Below the pieces are notes generated by a model. It saw nothing but the letters and a program-made list of their open reading frames with translations, was not told the origin of the DNA and searched no databases. This document shows positions 62,391-64,000 of a stretch of DNA of 64,000 bases, piece by piece. The stretch lies in NCBI GenBank assembly GCA_041432705.1, contig JAPWAE010000007.1, positions 58,391 through 122,390 of the forward strand. The letters run 5' to 3'. The DNA comes from Pauljensenia sp018375675. Lineage in GTDB: Bacteria > Actinomycetota > Actinomycetes > Actinomycetales > Actinomycetaceae. The translations under genes and the position numbers were made by a program. Position 1 is the first letter of the stretch, and each line of letters opens with the position of its first letter.

Positions 62391-62939
62391 TCAGTCACCC
62401 GACAGCATGGCCGCGATCTTCTCGACCGTCGAACCGGAGCGTATCGTCACCTGGCGGTAGAAGTCCTCGCGCAGCAGACGCTTGTGATACGCGGTCTTCA
62501 GGAAGCTTTTCTCGTCAAACTTGCCCCAGAAAACGGCGTGCTCACCGAAGTAGACGGCCTCGTCGCCCAGTTCCATCGCCTCGATGCGTTCGCGCACGTG
62601 GTCGCGGTCCAGGCCTCGCGTGTAGAAGAGCGCGTCGCGCCGGGCGACCTCGCCGTGCCACCAGTCGGGTAGTTTATCGAGCTGGGCGAGGTAGTCCTGC
62701 GCCGTCAGGAGGGCCAGTCGGATCGGGAAGTCGTAGTGGCGTGCCAGGAGGTCCTCGACCGCCTGGGCAACGTCCTCGCGCGGGGCGTCGTCCTCGGCCT
62801 CGAAGAGGAGGTTGCCGCTGTTGATGTAGGTGCGCACGCGTCCGAAGCCTTCGGCGGCGATCTGTTCGCGCAGCTCGCTCATGACGACTTTGTTCTTGCC
62901 ACCGACGTTGATGCCGCGCAGCAGCGCCACATACTCCAT
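62391..62939 (-). CDS. DUF1697 protein
   Basis: This 182-residue cytoplasmic protein has all the family features: MEYVALLRGINVGGKNKVVM at the start, GRVRTYINSGNLLFE (about 33-47), VYFGEHAVFWGKFDEKSFLK and VTIRSGSTVEKIAAML near the end. DUF1697 proteins are common in bacteria and their function is unknown. It is monocistronic and lies upstream of rlmB on the same strand, with 109 bases between. The ATG at 62939 has GGGAGGAACGC upstream. The second repeat cluster starts about 80 bases upstream of it. Confidence 0.9.
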   Translation of the reverse strand: MEYVALLRGINVGGKNKVVMSELREQIAAEGFGRVRTYINSGNLLFEAEDDAPREDVAQAVEDLLARHYDFPIRLALLTAQDYLAQLDKLPDWWHGEVARRDALFYTRGLDRDHVRERIEAMELGDEAVYFGEHAVFWGKFDEKSFLKTAYHKRLLREDFYRQVTIRSGSTVEKIAAMLSGD

Positions 62940-63019
62940 GCGTTCCTCCCTGTCTGTAGCGGCGCCTCGAGGCGTCGCCTGGTTATCAGGGTACGGCCTC
63001 AGCTTGCATCGGGCTGATC

Positions 63020-63053
63020 GCGCACGTTAACCCGCTAACCCGCACGTGGGCCC
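63020..63053 (+). repeat. Module H, copy 2 (two direct motifs)
   Basis: GCGCACGTTAACCC (63020-63033) and CCGCACGTGGGCCC (63040-63053) correspond to the first two motifs at 27911-27945. No inverted partner is seen here, so this copy is partial. Confidence 0.7.
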
Positions 63054-63082
63054 TCCAAGCCACGAACTCGCGACCGCCAAAA

Positions 63083-63160
63083 GGGGGAATTGGCGTCATT
63101 AGAGGTGCGACACGCCGACGACATGCCAACAGCCAGCTCCTAATGCTGCAAGACCCCCAC
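63083..63160 (+). repeat. Module F, copy 2 (left dyad)
   Basis: GGGGGAATTGGCGTCATTAG (63084-63103) corresponds to GGGGGGTTTGGCAGCATTAG near 51828, and CTAATGCTGCAA followed by CCCCC closes the dyad, as at 51884. A degraded module C-like stretch follows (63161-63258). Confidence 0.65.
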
Positions 63161-63260
63161 CGTCACCGATACGGAGTGTGCTGGAGGCGCCGCAAGGCCT
63201 GGCCGTGGGGCCGGCAGGCAGTGGCGGGCTGGGGCTGGTGGCAGTGGCGGGCCGGCAGCC

Positions 63261-63420
63261 GCGAAAAACTTCGCCCAGCACGCCCCCTCCAACGCCCCAC
63301 CCGCGAAAGAGTTCGCCCTGCAAGCGTAAAAACGCCGATTTTGGGGTGTTTTGAGCGTGCAGGGCGAACTTTTTCGCACTCACACCCACCACCAGACCAC
63401 GCAGGGCGAACTTTTTCGCG
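63261..63420 (+). repeat. Module A array, copy 2
   Basis: Direct motifs GCGAAAAACTTCGCCCAGCA (63261-63280) and GCGAAAGAGTTCGCCCTGCA (63303-63322) are followed by inverted GGGCGAACTTTTTCGC (63362-63377) and GGGCGAACTTTTTCGCG (63404-63420). The stretch before the last motif (ACCAGACCACGC) matches ACCATCAGACCAAGC at 29702 on. Confidence 0.82.
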
Positions 63421-63446
63421 TACAGGACGCACTGAGGTGGTGACGG

Positions 63447-63651
63447 TGAAACCAACGACACCTCTGCAACCACTGATACAGGCCAGCGTGAAACCACCAT
63501 CACCAATGCTCGCCCGTGAACAACACCCATTGAAACCGGTAACACCAATGCAAGCGAAAAACGCACCAAAAACACCCATTTCTCACCCGCAAAGGCGATA
63601 CCGGTTTCAGATGAGGCTCGGCCTGTGCCCGCAAAGGCGATGGCGGTTTCA
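63447..63651 (+). repeat. Module B array, copy 2
   Basis: Direct TGAAACC units start at 63447, 63489 and 63531 (42-base period). Inverted units with CGCAAAGGCGAT and GGTTTCA are at 63586-63609 and 63628-63651 (42-base period). Confidence 0.82.
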
Positions 63652-63654
63652 GAC

Positions 63655-63759
63655 AACCGGGCCCCACCGGCATGCAGGGCGCTGGAGGGACCGGAAGGCC
63701 ATGCCACAAAGCCCGTGGGCAGCGGCGGGACCTGGCCGGGCGACCAGTGGACGGCCGAC
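63655..63759 (+). repeat. Module C fragment between arrays B and D, second locus
   Basis: Contains GGGCGCTGGAGGGACCGG, AGCCCGTGGGCAGCGGCGGG and CCTGGCCGGGCGACCAG, then GGCCGAC abutting module D. The order matches 30055-30136 and 30355-30447. Confidence 0.65.
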
Positions 63760-63940
63760 GTTACAAACGTCGTCAAACTGGTGCATTTTGAAGCCCTCTT
63801 TGAGGACCCGTGTTACAAACGTCGTCAATCTGAGGCCAAAAACCACTATTTTTCGCAAAAATGCCATCGGATTGACGACGTTTGTAACAAGCGCAGGAAA
63901 ATCTGCACAAAAAGCAGCTCGGATTGACGACGTTTGTAAC
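63760..63940 (+). repeat. Module D array, copy 2
   Basis: GTTACAAACGTCGTCAA occurs at 63760-63776 and 63812-63828, then its inverse TTGACGACGTTTGTAAC at 63872-63888 and 63924-63940. All four motifs are identical; the spacers resemble those of copy 1 at only about two thirds of positions. Confidence 0.87.
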
Positions 63941-63971
63941 AACACGCGCCGAACTAGACAACAGCGACCCG

Positions 63972-64000
63972 GCCTCACTGGTGTGAAGGGCGCCGGAGGG
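63972..64000 (+). repeat. Module C, start of a unit at the right edge
   Basis: CACTGGTGTGAAGGGCGCC and GGAGGG match the start of the C units after module D at 30475. The block continues beyond the window. Confidence 0.6.

Overview
The window is high-GC DNA (roughly two thirds G+C by eye) with genes packed on both strands. It comes from an actinobacterium, most likely one of the Actinomycetaceae (Actinomyces/Schaalia-like). I infer this from base composition, from type VII-like substrate cassettes carrying DUF1023 hydrolases, from the Ser/Thr kinase - PP2C - FHA - MoxR - DUF58 operon, and from -10 boxes of the TAGAAT type. I see no rRNA, tRNA or CRISPR locus.

Layout. 1-3.1 kb: methionine genes (end of metY, then metX) and an alpha/beta hydrolase. 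3.2-5.1 kb: an acidic three-part protein. 5.3-12.3 kb: three tandem copies of a two-gene cassette, each a small ~114-aa helical protein plus a ~600-aa DUF1023 hydrolase, each behind its own promoter. 12.9-15.9 kb: a 1,020-aa FAD/Fe-S dehydrogenase. 16.3-17.4 kb: a low-GC DUF559-like gene between near-identical direct repeats. 17.7-26.6 kb (minus): an eight-gene iron operon (FTR1 permease, P19-like lipoprotein, Fe-S membrane protein, two FtsX-type permeases, ATPase, FMN-binding lipoprotein, ApbE), with a DtxR-type dyad at its head. 26.9-27.7 kb: a CPBP protease. 27.9-31.0 kb: repeat arrays interrupted by an intact IS256-family element. 31.1-33.8 kb: ppdK. 34.0-48.9 kb (minus): FHA, PP2C, kinase, transglutaminase-like, DUF58, MoxR and a 2,045-aa surface protein, read as one signalling/envelope operon. 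49.1-51.6 kb: clpC. 52.4-57.4 kb: dtd, ygfZ, a nitrobindin-like gene, a membrane protein and purA. 57.5-61.2 kb: a DUF456 gene, then four tandem paralogues of unknown function plus a fragment. 61.3-62.9 kb: rlmB and a DUF1697 gene. 62.9-64 kb: a second repeat cluster.

The most unusual signal is non-coding. Long intergenic stretches are built from short motifs arranged as several direct copies followed by several inverted copies. At least six unrelated motif families (called A, B, D, F, G and H here; E is a variant) share this layout, and a GC-rich block (C) sits among them. Two loci 34 kb apart (27.9-30.3 kb and 63.0-63.9 kb) carry the modules H, A, B, C, D in the same order. In module D the 17-bp motif is nearly invariant while the spacers have diverged. 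I know of no named element with this structure; its function is open.

Other points of interest are the triplicated hydrolase cassettes, the uncharacterised tandem paralogue family at 58-61 kb (one member with an inserted amphipathic repeat region), and a transglutaminase-fold protein whose catalytic Cys and His appear to be missing.
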